Below are positions 7,636-15,728 of a DNA stretch of 25,206 nucleotides, piece by piece. The DNA is from Gammaproteobacteria bacterium (GTDB lineage Bacteria; Pseudomonadota; Gammaproteobacteria; Chromatiales; Chromatiaceae). Position numbers and translations under genes: made by a program. Position 1 is the stretch's first letter; every line of letters begins with the position of its first letter. The stretch covers positions 1 through 25,206 of the forward strand of contig VMDJ01000017.1 of assembly GCA_008080925.1 (NCBI GenBank), in the 5' to 3' direction. The notes under the pieces are model-generated. The model was not told where the DNA came from. It was given only the letters and a program-made list of their open reading frames with translations, and searched no databases.

Positions 7636-7865
7636 TACGCCTTTTGAATGCGGAATACGAACTTGCCGCCTTCTTCGCCAGAATCTAGCAACTCGTTACC
7701 AGTTTGCTTTGAAAAAGCTTCGAAGTCTTTTACAGAACCTGGGTCAGTTGCAACGATGCGCAAAACCTTGCCTGACTCCATACCCGCCAACGTTTTCTTA
7801 GCGCGCAAAATTGGTAGTGGGCAGTTCAAACCTGATGCATCTAGCTCTTCGTGAAATTCAGACAT
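7635..7865 (-). CDS. tusA: Sulfur carrier protein TusA
   Basis: A 76-aa TusA protein. The CPxP motif is in GLNCPLPILRAKK (C15, the persulfide-carrying residue), followed by the family hallmarks VLRIVATDPGSVKDFEAFSKQTGNE in two pieces around residue 45. The frame opens upstream with a TTG, but the ATG at 7865 has GGAGG six bases before it, so I place the start there. TusA accepts sulfane sulfur from a rhodanese or cysteine desulfurase and hands it to DsrE-type proteins. It lies between rhd and dsrE2. The 106-base gap to rhd has no clear terminator. Confidence 0.95.
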   Translation of the reverse strand: MSEFHEELDASGLNCPLPILRAKKTLAGMESGKVLRIVATDPGSVKDFEAFSKQTGNELLDSGEEGGKFVFRIQKA

Positions 7866-7971
7866 ATGCAACCTCCGGGAAGCTATATTTAACGTTTATG
7901 TAACAAAAATCGGTAAAACGTTATATTCCAATAAAGTAGGGAATGCAACCTACCCTAAAGGGTTAAAACGC

Positions 7972-8307
7972 TTAAGCGCGAGCGCGATCTGGCGCAACGA
8001 TATCGAAGCCGTTTTGCGCCCAAGAAATGATGCCACCACGTAAATTGATAGCATTATCAACACCTTGCTGAGCCAAGAACTGGCACGCATGATGTGAGCG
8101 AGCACCACTGCGGCAATAAAGAACGACATCTTTATCTTTTGGAAGGTCTTGCATACGCAAAGGGATCAAGTGCATCGCCCAATGCTCAGCACCAGGCAGA
8201 ACACCCTGCGCCCATTCAGCGTCGCTACGGATATCAAGCACCATGACGTCATCACCAGCGGAAATGCGGCGCTGTAATTCAGTTGCTTCAATCTCTTTAA
8301 CTAACAT
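7972..8307 (-). CDS. rhd: Single-domain rhodanese of the rhd-tusA-dsrE2 cassette
   Basis: A 111-aa rhodanese domain covering the whole protein. The active-site loop CRSGAR starts at C65 (VVLYCRSGARSHHACQFL), and the family elements VLDIRSDAEWAQGVLPGA and GGIISWAQNG flank it. Rhodaneses move sulfane sulfur between thiols; here the neighbours make TusA the likely partner. I chose the ATG at 8307, preceded by GAGG at 6 bases, over an upstream start at 8349 that would add 14 non-family residues and cover promoter sequence. It is the first gene of the cassette and is divergent from cysG. Confidence 0.93.
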   Translation of the reverse strand: MLVKEIEATELQRRISAGDDVMVLDIRSDAEWAQGVLPGAEHWAMHLIPLRMQDLPKDKDVVLYCRSGARSHHACQFLAQQGVDNAINLRGGIISWAQNGFDIVAPDRARA

Positions 8308-8356
8308 GTAAACCTCGTGAAATTTTCGCCTATCTGGCTGAAAAACCAATCAAAAT

Positions 8357-8385
8357 AGTATATTATAAAACGCTGATATATTCAA
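8357..8385 (-). promoter_or_regulatory. Candidate sigma70 promoter of rhd-tusA-dsrE2
   Basis: On the minus strand TTGAAT (8385-8380) and TATACT (8362-8357) are separated by exactly 17 bases; the -10 matches 5 of 6 and the -35 matches 4 of 6 positions. The start would be near 8350, giving a leader of about 43 nt. An overlapping perfect TATAAT lies a few bases upstream. The choice of rhd start at 8307 agrees with this promoter. Confidence 0.55.
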
Positions 8386-8459
8386 GCTAAGCCTTTGCCT
8401 CTTGCGGTTTCTGAGGTAGATTGTGCGGCTGTTTTCGGGCCATTCCCGTGGGTTAATTC

Positions 8460-9911
8460 ATGCAACATCTACCGATTTTTTTTGATGTAAAACAACAACT
8501 TTGCGTCGTTATCGGCGGTGGAGAAATCGCCACTCGTAAAGTCTCTCTGTTGTGCCGCGCGCAAGCTAAGGTGCAGGTTGTCTCGCCAGAGCTCTGCCCT
8601 GCTCTAAAAAACATGTTGGCCGACGGTAAGATTGAGCACATTAGCAAAACCTACGCAGATAGCGATCTGGATAACGCCGTATTGGTGATTGGCGCGACCG
8701 ATAATCTGGATGTGAATCGTCAGATTGCCCAAACGGCAAAATCGAAAGGCATCCCCGTAAATGTGGTCGATAACCCAGATGATGGCAATTTCATTATGCC
8801 GTCGATCATTGACCGCTCTCCGGTTGTAGCTGCGGTTTCAACTGGCGGCGCATCACCGGTATTGGCACGCATGATTCGTACTCGTTTGGAATCACTTATT
8901 CCCGCGGGCTATGGCCGCCTAGCAGAATTAGCCAGCAAGTTTCGTAAACGCGTTAAAGAAGCTTTTGATAACAGCGAAGATCGCCGTCGTTTCTGGGATT
9001 GCATCTTTCAAGGTGGCGTGGCCGAGCGTGTTTTCTCAGGCCACTTTGATGAAGCTGAGCACCTGCTTGAACAAGAACTCGAAAAAGCCAGCAAGCTGAA
9101 AGGCATGGGTGAGGTTTATTTGGTCGGAGCAGGTCCTGGTGATCCCGATCTACTTACCTTTCGTGCACTACGCTTGATGCAGCAAGCTGATGTAGTGGTT
9201 TACGACCGCCTAGTCGCAAAGCCCATCCTAGATATGACTCGCCGTGATGCACGTCGTGTTTACGTGGGTAAAGAGCGTGACAATCACGCCATGCGTCAGG
9301 AAGAGATCAATCAACTTTTGGCGGATCTGGCTAAAGAAGGTCATCGTGTATTACGTCTGAAAGGCGGTGACCCTTTCATCTTTGGTCGTGGTGGTGAAGA
9401 GATCGACACCCTTGCAGCACAAGGGGTGCCATTCCAAGTCGTTCCTGGTGTGACAGCAGCTGCGGGTTGTGCAAGTTACGCCGGTATTCCGCTGACCCAT
9501 CGTGATTACGCGCAATCAGTCACCTTTGTAACTGGTCACTTGAAAGATAACACCATGAATTTGAACTGGACGCAGTTAGCACAACCCGCCCAAACCATCG
9601 TGTTCTATATGGGGCTCAAAGGTTTACCTGTGATCAGCCGCGAACTACAAGCGCATGGCATGCCAGGCAGCACACCTGCGGCACTGGTTCAGCAAGGCAC
9701 CACTCATAGCCAACGTGTATTCACTGGCACCATTGATACTCTGCCTGAAATCGCTGAGCGTGAGCAACCTAAACCTCCGACCTTGATCATCGTCGGCGAT
9801 GTGGTTGAGCTACAAGAAAAGCTCTCGTGGTTCACACCACCTCAGACTTCTAGCCAAGGGGCAACAACACCTATCTTGCCGGGTACCGAACACAACGCGA
9901 CTCGTGCATAA
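8460..9911 (+). CDS. cysG: Siroheme synthase CysG (trifunctional)
   Basis: A 483-aa protein with the two CysG modules. Residues 1-210 are the precorrin-2 dehydrogenase/sirohydrochlorin ferrochelatase (VVIGGGEIATRKVSLL NAD-binding turn; VSTGGASPVLARMIRTRLE near residue 130). Residues 217-465 are the uroporphyrinogen-III C-methyltransferase (VGAGPGDPDLLTFRALRLMQ, then LKGGDPFIFGRGGEE and VPGVTAAAGCASYAGIPLTHR). It converts uroporphyrinogen III to siroheme, the cofactor of DsrAB and of assimilatory sulfite reductase. It is divergent from rhd-tusA-dsrE2 across a 152-base shared region, consistent with joint control. The ribosome site is weak. A hairpin terminator follows. Confidence 0.97.
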   Translation: MQHLPIFFDVKQQLCVVIGGGEIATRKVSLLCRAQAKVQVVSPELCPALKNMLADGKIEHISKTYADSDLDNAVLVIGATDNLDVNRQIAQTAKSKGIPVNVVDNPDDGNFIMPSIIDRSPVVAAVSTGGASPVLARMIRTRLESLIPAGYGRLAELASKFRKRVKEAFDNSEDRRRFWDCIFQGGVAERVFSGHFDEAEHLLEQELEKASKLKGMGEVYLVGAGPGDPDLLTFRALRLMQQADVVVYDRLVAKPILDMTRRDARRVYVGKERDNHAMRQEEINQLLADLAKEGHRVLRLKGGDPFIFGRGGEEIDTLAAQGVPFQVVPGVTAAAGCASYAGIPLTHRDYAQSVTFVTGHLKDNTMNLNWTQLAQPAQTIVFYMGLKGLPVISRELQAHGMPGSTPAALVQQGTTHSQRVFTGTIDTLPEIAEREQPKPPTLIIVGDVVELQEKLSWFTPPQTSSQGATTPILPGTEHNATRA

Positions 9912-9935
9912 AAAAGGGGCTTAACGCCCCTTTTT
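9911..9935. terminator. Bidirectional intrinsic terminator between cysG and the rhodanese
   Basis: AAAAAGGGGC (9911-9920) pairs with GCCCCTTTTT (9926-9935) around the loop TTAAC. The A and T runs on either side give a U tract in both directions, and the stem overlaps the stop codons of both convergent genes. Confidence 0.9.
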
Positions 9936-10413
9936 AATATCCCGCCCAATCCGCTGGCGTTCGTTGATCATCTCGAACAACCGAAGTGAAATATTCCTCA
10001 GCATCATCGATATCAACTTCTTTACCCGTTTGATCAATTAAGGATTGCTCATAATCGTTCCAACCTCGCAGACCCGTTTTCAACGAGGCGACATTTTTAT
10101 ATCCAAGAACGATCATTGAGAAAGCGGCCATCAAGCTACGGTTACCCGAGCGACATACCACCACAACCTCTTTATCACGCGAGCGAACCAATTCAGGAAT
10201 CGTGTCGTCGTAATCCCAATCCACACAGGACTCTAAAATGCCACGCGGCGCACTGATTGAATGTGGAATATGCATTGCTGCAAATTCTTCTGGCTCGCGG
10301 ACATCAACAATGAGGAGGTCCGGATTTTTAGCTAGACGCTCTTCTAAGTCCCACGGCATCAATTCCTTGATGTCCTTTATCGACTCTTCCATTAACTTCA
10401 AAAAACGATTCAT
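9934..10413 (-). CDS. Rhodanese-domain protein, 159 aa, last gene of the kinase operon
   Basis: A single rhodanese domain (about residues 15-125) with active-site loop CRSGNR starting at C87 (EVVVVCRSGNRSLMAAFSMI), preceded by LLIVDVREPEEFAAMHIPHS and followed by GLRGWNDY. An extra cysteine (C63) lies in SCVDWDYDD. The C-terminal 35 residues are acidic and end in TPADWAGY, a tail not seen in the other rhodanese here. It starts 15 bases after the stop of the NarL-like regulator and is presumably made with the two-component pair. It may deliver or sense sulfane sulfur for that system, but this is inference. Confidence 0.88.
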   Translation of the reverse strand: MNRFLKLMEESIKDIKELMPWDLEERLAKNPDLLIVDVREPEEFAAMHIPHSISAPRGILESCVDWDYDDTIPELVRSRDKEVVVVCRSGNRSLMAAFSMIVLGYKNVASLKTGLRGWNDYEQSLIDQTGKEVDIDDAEEYFTSVVRDDQRTPADWAGY

Positions 10414-10428
10414 AAAACTACTCCGAAT

Positions 10429-11082
10429 CTAGTCGACATTACGCGCACACAGCTTTTGCTCAACAGCTATCACTGCAGCTTCAACACGCGAACTGATATC
10501 CAACTTTCTCAAGATAGACTTCACATGCAACTTCACTGTGCCATCACTGATACCCAAATTACGTGCGATTAACTTATTACTTTGCCCATCAGCTAACAAA
10601 CACAAAATCTCTTTTTCTCGTTTCGTCAGATGGGTAAATGACTTACCTGGACTATCCGCTTCGGGCAAATCACCTTGCAAAGCTTTGGCCAAGATCATCG
10701 CGAGATCTGGTGCCACAACGGTTTGGCCCGCCACAATATTTTTCAGCGCATCGATGAGCTCATCTGGCTCCATATCTTTTAAAAGATAGCCATTAGCACC
10801 GTTTTGTAATGACTGAACCACATCGGATTCATCACGACTGGTCGTCAGCATCACAATTGGCATTGCTGCGCCGCGCTGTCGTAACTCGATCAGTACTTGC
10901 AGGCCATTCATCTGAGGCATACGCATATCGAGCAACACAACATCTGGCTCTAACTCAGCGACTTTATCGATACCTTCATGGCAATTACCTAAAGCCGCGA
11001 TAACATCAATACCGCGACGTTCTAGCAATTCTCCTAGCCCCATTCGAAATAGGGCATGGTCATCGATCATCAATATACGCAT
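10429..11082 (-). CDS. NarL/FixJ-family response regulator
   Basis: This 217-aa regulator has a receiver domain (residues 1-120; acidic pocket D7-D8, phosphoacceptor D52 in VVLLDMRMPQMNG, switch T in VMLTTSRDE, and K in YLLKDMEPDE) and a C-terminal LuxR-type helix-turn-helix (about 150-210; LTKREKEILCLLADGQSNK and DGTVKLHVKSILRKLDI in succession). The protein is close to NarL in length and layout. The start overlaps the kinase stop by one base (TAATG), so the pair is translationally coupled. Its targets are not visible; the co-operonic rhodanese is one candidate output or partner. Confidence 0.92.
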   Translation of the reverse strand: MRILMIDDHALFRMGLGELLERRGIDVIAALGNCHEGIDKVAELEPDVVLLDMRMPQMNGLQVLIELRQRGAAMPIVMLTTSRDESDVVQSLQNGANGYLLKDMEPDELIDALKNIVAGQTVVAPDLAMILAKALQGDLPEADSPGKSFTHLTKREKEILCLLADGQSNKLIARNLGISDGTVKLHVKSILRKLDISSRVEAAVIAVEQKLCARNVD

Positions 11083-12695
11083 TAGATTATCCAGCGTTTC
11101 TCAGGCTGTTTGGGTTTGGTAGAAGGTTGATAGTGTAACTCGACTTGAGTGCCCTCTCCCGGTTCACTCTCGATTCGCAATGAGCCACCTAAGCGATCAG
11201 CTCGCTCTTCCATAATCGTAAGACCGACATGCTCACCTGGCTTACCTTGCTTGCCAGTACTATCAAAGCCCACACCGTCATCTTCTACCAGTAATGAAAG
11301 CCCCTTATCTTTATTGAAGGTCAATAACATACGGACCACATTTGCTTTAGCATGCTTGCGAATATTGGCTAATGCCTCTTGTGCAATACGCATAATCTGA
11401 ACTTCTTCCGAGGGAGTTAATCTAGGATCTGCCCATTCTTTTTGGAAGAAAGTTTTCACGCCAGTATCCTTCTCGAAAGCATTGGTCATATTTTCCAACG
11501 CATTCGCCAGCCCTTTTTGATCTACTGGCGCTCGGAAGCTATGTAACAGTTCACGTAATTCATCATGCGCTTCATCAATGCCATTCTTCAAACGCAACAT
11601 GTCATCAGAGATTGATTGAGGGTCTCCCTTTTGTATTTCATCTTGTAACAAGCGAACTTGAAATCGCAAACTCGCCAAAGTTTGCGCTAGGGAATCATGT
11701 AACTCATGCGCCAAGGCTGTGCGCTCATCAACAAGCGATAGACGTCTCGCCTCAATATCAGAACTTTGTTTAGCGACCGCCATACCAAGATGGCTACCGA
11801 TCGTCTCTAACAGCTGCAAAATATCCTCGCGTTCAGAAACTCCCTTTTTAGCTACATGCAGTTGATACTGACCAAGTAATTGATCTTGATACTCCAGATT
11901 CACAGTGACCTTTTCAATCTGGTCATCGGTGAACATCGTACGACCTAATTTATTGACGCAATGCAGCTCACGGTTTTCACACAAGATGTCGCCAGGAGAT
12001 AGCGCCTTACCACAGACACATAAATCCAATGGCAACATCTCACGCTCACGCAAAATCTGGTTATTGGGGCCCATCGCCCCTACCAGGCGTAGCACACCGT
12101 TCGGCTGCATTAGACGCACTGTCGCAGCTTGCGCATTCACCATTTGTTTCAGTATGCGTAAAAAACGCAATAGCAACTCATCCAAACTGTCCGCTTGGTT
12201 AATTGATGCAGCGACGTCGTAAAGAATCTTAAGTGAAGCTGTTTTTTGAGCCAAACGACTGGTTTGTTGCGCCACTCGTTGATCCATATCGTCATAGAGC
12301 TCATTCAACTCATCATTAATGCTACGGATATCTTCAACCATGTTCTTAAGCACGCCAGGCGCATGTAATGATATGTGTGTATCTGGCTCACCCGATATCA
12401 CACGAGCAATTGATGCTTCTAATCGCGAGAGTGGATCAAGGAGTCGATTACGCATACGTGACAACATGATCCAGAACATAATGATCATACTGACAACACT
12501 CACTCCGAGCATTTTCATCGCATTATTGAAGTCTATTTTCTGTAGCACCATCAAAACAAAGACGGTTATGGCGCTAATCAAGGCAAAGGCGAATAACAAC
12601 AGAGGCGCCAACATGCCGACGCGATACATCATACCCAGCACGCGGCCAGAAACCGTACGCTCTGGTCGAGTACGACGTCGATTAATGACTGCCAT
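11082..12695 (-). CDS. NarX-like sensor histidine kinase without a periplasmic sensor domain
   Basis: A 537-aa HisKA_3 kinase. Two membrane segments (about 28-50 and 59-78) are separated by only about eight residues, so the nitrate/nitrite-binding periplasmic domain of true NarX/NarQ is absent. A HAMP-like linker and coiled coil follow (80-150), then a GAF-like domain (about 155-310) containing a four-cysteine cluster, C226, C228, C239 and C246 (LCVCGKALSPGDILC, then ELHC). The phosphoacceptor is H333 in HELHDSLAQTLASLRFQ; the ATPase has EALANIRKHAKA and EDDGVGFD. NarX family members share the cysteine cluster; NreB-type kinases bind Fe-S with cysteines. Sensing is therefore probably cytoplasmic or redox-based. 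The start overlaps the end of cca by 14 bases. Confidence 0.88.
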   Translation of the reverse strand: MAVINRRRTRPERTVSGRVLGMMYRVGMLAPLLLFAFALISAITVFVLMVLQKIDFNNAMKMLGVSVVSMIIMFWIMLSRMRNRLLDPLSRLEASIARVISGEPDTHISLHAPGVLKNMVEDIRSINDELNELYDDMDQRVAQQTSRLAQKTASLKILYDVAASINQADSLDELLLRFLRILKQMVNAQAATVRLMQPNGVLRLVGAMGPNNQILREREMLPLDLCVCGKALSPGDILCENRELHCVNKLGRTMFTDDQIEKVTVNLEYQDQLLGQYQLHVAKKGVSEREDILQLLETIGSHLGMAVAKQSSDIEARRLSLVDERTALAHELHDSLAQTLASLRFQVRLLQDEIQKGDPQSISDDMLRLKNGIDEAHDELRELLHSFRAPVDQKGLANALENMTNAFEKDTGVKTFFQKEWADPRLTPSEEVQIMRIAQEALANIRKHAKANVVRMLLTFNKDKGLSLLVEDDGVGFDSTGKQGKPGEHVGLTIMEERADRLGGSLRIESEPGEGTQVELHYQPSTKPKQPEKRWII

Positions 12696-13836
12696 GCTGA
12701 ATAACCTTATCTAACATACGCACTATGGTATCGCGCTTTTTCTGCTTAATCGCATTACCCAGCTCTTTGCCACTGAGCGACTGATCTTCTAGAGAGTCGC
12801 GATTTATGGCGATCACCGCTTCTCTTGCCTGTCGTAATGCATGAGCTAGAGCATCACCTTGAATTATTAACTCGACAACCTGCCAACGTTTATCTGACAT
12901 GTCATTCGCTAACCAAAGTTGAGCTTCCTCAAACAGTCCCACCCAGTCGTTAACCGTGAATTTATTTACATCACGCCCCTTCAGGTGCTCTATCAACTCT
13001 TGAGCTAACTGGGTTAAACGCTTTGGCAGGTCCGCTACTGACAAAAGGTTTTTAACATCTGTTTTGTCCGTCAGTAAAAATACGGCAAACCAAACATCAC
13101 TTTGATCGCTTCGCTCCGATGCTTTTTGCAAGGCTGCTAATGATACCGACTGGCGCCCCTTGGAATGTGTCTCGCCTGACAACTCCCCCATAAACTCAGG
13201 CAGCCATTCAGCCAATGCCCCACAACCTGCTAATACCTCAAAGAAGCGCCACGGATGCTGACCATTAAATGCCTTTTCAATTTCCCGACCTAAACGCTGA
13301 GGAGCAATCTGCGAGATCATCCGATCAGCGACCATTTGACGCATCAATTTATGAGTTTTATGAGAAACCCGAAATCGACTGCCCAACTGAGCCGCAAAAC
13401 GTGCCACGCGTAATAAGCGAATTGGGTCGTCAGCAAACGCATCCGTAATATGGCGTAACAAGCCATCGTTTAAATCTGAAACACCATCATGTTGATCGAT
13501 TAACTCACCATTTACATCGCGCACCATCGCATTAATCGTTAGATCGCGACGCAACAGATCTTCTTCAAGTGAGACGCTCTGAATGTCGATCTGAAAACCG
13601 CGATAACCTTCGCCACTATGTTTTTCACGACGCGCTAAGGCATATTCTTCTCTAGTTTCAGGATGCAGAAAAACAGGGAATTCAGGATCTAAGCGCGTAA
13701 AGCCTGCCGCCAACATGCCGTCTTCGGTACAACCAACAACAACCCAATCACGTTCATGAACCGCAAGTCCGAGCAACTCATCACGTACAGCACCGCCTAC
13801 GAGATAAGATCGACTTAGCACCTGATCAAGCGTCAT
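12682..13836 (-). CDS. cca: CCA-adding tRNA nucleotidyltransferase
   Basis: This enzyme adds or repairs the 3' CCA of tRNAs. The class II nucleotidyltransferase signature is at the N-terminus (YLVGGAVRDELLGL, then ERDWVVVG), followed by RRDLTINAMVRD and the binding motif DDPIRLLRVARFAAQLGSRF. The C-terminal third lacks the HD phosphohydrolase motif of E. coli Cca. A GTG at 13860 would give 392 aa, but the ATG at 13836 starts at the family-typical MTLDQVLSRSYLVGG, eliminates a basic leader, and gives 384 aa. With that start the gene overlaps the ABC exporter by 11 bases and the kinase by 14, embedding a tRNA-maturation gene in a transporter/kinase operon. Confidence 0.93.
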   Translation of the reverse strand: MTLDQVLSRSYLVGGAVRDELLGLAVHERDWVVVGCTEDGMLAAGFTRLDPEFPVFLHPETREEYALARREKHSGEGYRGFQIDIQSVSLEEDLLRRDLTINAMVRDVNGELIDQHDGVSDLNDGLLRHITDAFADDPIRLLRVARFAAQLGSRFRVSHKTHKLMRQMVADRMISQIAPQRLGREIEKAFNGQHPWRFFEVLAGCGALAEWLPEFMGELSGETHSKGRQSVSLAALQKASERSDQSDVWFAVFLLTDKTDVKNLLSVADLPKRLTQLAQELIEHLKGRDVNKFTVNDWVGLFEEAQLWLANDMSDKRWQVVELIIQGDALAHALRQAREAVIAINRDSLEDQSLSGKELGNAIKQKKRDTIVRMLDKVIQHGSH

Positions 13837-15646
13837 TTCCCGCCTGCTCTTCCTGTTCACGCTCTTGGCGTTGTAGTTCCCACATGTCGCGATATTGTCC
13901 CGATAACGCCATCAGCTCTGCATGCGTGCCACTTTCAACAATACGCCCCTTTTCCATCACCAAAATACGATCAGCATCTACGATCGTAGAAAGACGATGC
14001 GCAATCACTAAGGTGGTGTGATTCTCCGCAACCGATGCCAAGGTTTTATTAATGGCTAATTCGGTTTGGCTGTCTAATGAAGAGGTCGCTTCATCAAAAA
14101 TCAGTATCTGAGGACGTTTCAAAATTGCGCGAGCAATCGCTACACGCTGCTTCTCACCACCAGAGAGCTTGAGACCACGCTCGCCGACCACACTATCCCA
14201 ACCGTCTGGCAACTCATCCACAAAATCTTTGATATGGGCCAACTCGGCCGCACGAATCACTTCATCGCGGGTAGCGCCCGGTCGTCCATAAGCGATGTTA
14301 TAAAAGATAGTGTCATTAAACAGGACCGTATCTTGCGGCACGATACCAATTACTTGCCGCAAACTGTCTTGTGTCACTGCCGCAATCGATTGACCATCAA
14401 TCGTTATCTCACCTTGATTCACATCGTAAAAACGATAGAGCAACCGAGACAAGGTCGATTTACCCGCACCACTATGACCAACCACCGCAAACTTTTTACC
14501 TGGTGCTATCGTAAAGTCGAGATCAAATACTATTTGCCGCTGATCTGTATAGCCAAAATCCACGTGCTTAAAAGCAATCTCACCACGCGTTACGTTTAAC
14601 TCAGTCGCATCATTTTTGTCACTCACCTCAGGCGGTGTATCCAACAGTTTAAAGATCAGGTCCATATCTGCCAGTGAATATTTTATCTGGCGGTAAACGA
14701 TGCCAAGAAAGCCTAAAGGTATGAACAACTGCAGCAAAAAGGCATTCACTAATACCAAGTCACCTATACCCATTTTACCTGTCGCCACTTGATCTGCTGC
14801 CAACACCATCACTAGCGTGACACCAAGCGCGATAATGGCTCCCTGACTAAAGTTCAACATCGACATTGAGCTTTGGCTACGCACTGCCCAGTGTTCCCAG
14901 TCAGTGAGCGTTTCATCGTAACGCTTCAACTCCAGCTTTTCGTTACCAAAGTACTTAACCGTTTCGTAGTTAATCAAACTATCAAAGGCTATCGAATTAC
15001 CTTGTGAGTCGAGTTTGTTCATATGATGACGAAAATCCATACGCCACTCCGTGATCGCAAAGGTGAACAGCATGTACAAACCAATCGACCCAAAGATCGC
15101 GATGGTAAAGATCGGGTCATATTGGGTCAGCAGCACAAATGCCACTAAACCAAACTCCACAATAATCGGAATGATGCTGAATGCCATGTAGTTAAGTATC
15201 TGGCTAACCGAACGCGTACCTCGCTCAAGGTCACGACTCACCGCACCGGTCTTACGCTCCAAATGAAAACGAAGTGACAACTTATGCAGATGATCGAGAA
15301 CGCGTGTCGAAAGTCGGCGCATAGCGCGATATCGCACCTTGGCAAACACCACGTCGCGCAGCTCATTAAACAAGCTCGAACTGAGTTTCAAAATGCCGTA
15401 TGCCACAAGCAGTGAGACAGGCAGAACCAGAGCTAATTCTTGTGTCTTGGCTTGCTCGAAATGCTCAATGATGTCCTTCAGCACAATCGGCACACCGACA
15501 TTCGCTGCCTTCGATAACACCAGGCAGCTCAAGGCGAATAATGCACGCCCACGAAACTCCCATAAAAAAGGGAGCATACTGCGCAGGTTGTACCAATCCC
15601 GACGATCTTTATGGACTTGAGGTGAATCTTTGGTGATCTGCACCAT
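13826..15646 (-). CDS. Atm1-type ABC exporter (half transporter)
   Basis: This 606-aa half transporter has a membrane domain (about 35-320, six segments) and a nucleotide-binding domain (about 350-590). The latter has Walker A GHSGAGKST (390-398), signature LSGGEKQRVA (494-503), Walker B ILIFDEATS and the H-loop H550. The membrane-domain motif NYETVKYFGNE (226-236) is typical of the Atm1/HMT1 branch, which exports glutathione-linked sulfur or metal species in mitochondria and bacteria. That substrate class fits a sulfur oxidiser, but the cargo here is inferred, not shown. It is the first gene of an overlapping operon with cca, the NarX/NarL-like pair and a rhodanese. Confidence 0.9.
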   Translation of the reverse strand: MVQITKDSPQVHKDRRDWYNLRSMLPFLWEFRGRALFALSCLVLSKAANVGVPIVLKDIIEHFEQAKTQELALVLPVSLLVAYGILKLSSSLFNELRDVVFAKVRYRAMRRLSTRVLDHLHKLSLRFHLERKTGAVSRDLERGTRSVSQILNYMAFSIIPIIVEFGLVAFVLLTQYDPIFTIAIFGSIGLYMLFTFAITEWRMDFRHHMNKLDSQGNSIAFDSLINYETVKYFGNEKLELKRYDETLTDWEHWAVRSQSSMSMLNFSQGAIIALGVTLVMVLAADQVATGKMGIGDLVLVNAFLLQLFIPLGFLGIVYRQIKYSLADMDLIFKLLDTPPEVSDKNDATELNVTRGEIAFKHVDFGYTDQRQIVFDLDFTIAPGKKFAVVGHSGAGKSTLSRLLYRFYDVNQGEITIDGQSIAAVTQDSLRQVIGIVPQDTVLFNDTIFYNIAYGRPGATRDEVIRAAELAHIKDFVDELPDGWDSVVGERGLKLSGGEKQRVAIARAILKRPQILIFDEATSSLDSQTELAINKTLASVAENHTTLVIAHRLSTIVDADRILVMEKGRIVESGTHAELMALSGQYRDMWELQRQEREQEEQAGNDA

Positions 15647-15728
15647 GATAGTATTAGCCTTTAATTTCAGCGTTGACCGAGCAATTGTTCAGTCAAGCAT
15701 ATCAAACCCACCTCTGTAGAGATGCGCC

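Noticed and set aside
8308..8349. Upstream start at 8349 for the first rhodanese
   Set aside because: It would extend the protein by 14 unrelated residues up to the predicted -10 region, while the ATG at 8307 has a good ribosome site.
8386..8459. A plus-strand promoter for cysG (TTGCCT with TAGATT at 16 bases)
   Set aside because: Both hexamers are weak matches and no strong alternative stands out, so I did not list it as a feature.
12319..12714. Open frame of 131 codons on the plus strand
   Set aside because: It is antisense to the N-terminus of the NarX-like kinase; the kinase frame has clear membrane segments and continues into recognised domains.
13837..13860. GTG start at 13860 for cca
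   Set aside because: The ATG at 13836 begins at the conserved family N-terminus and gives a smaller overlap with the exporter gene.
14234..14599. Open frame of 121 codons on the plus strand
   Set aside because: It lies entirely antisense to the nucleotide-binding domain of the Atm1-type exporter, whose motifs are intact, and its translation looks like no protein family.
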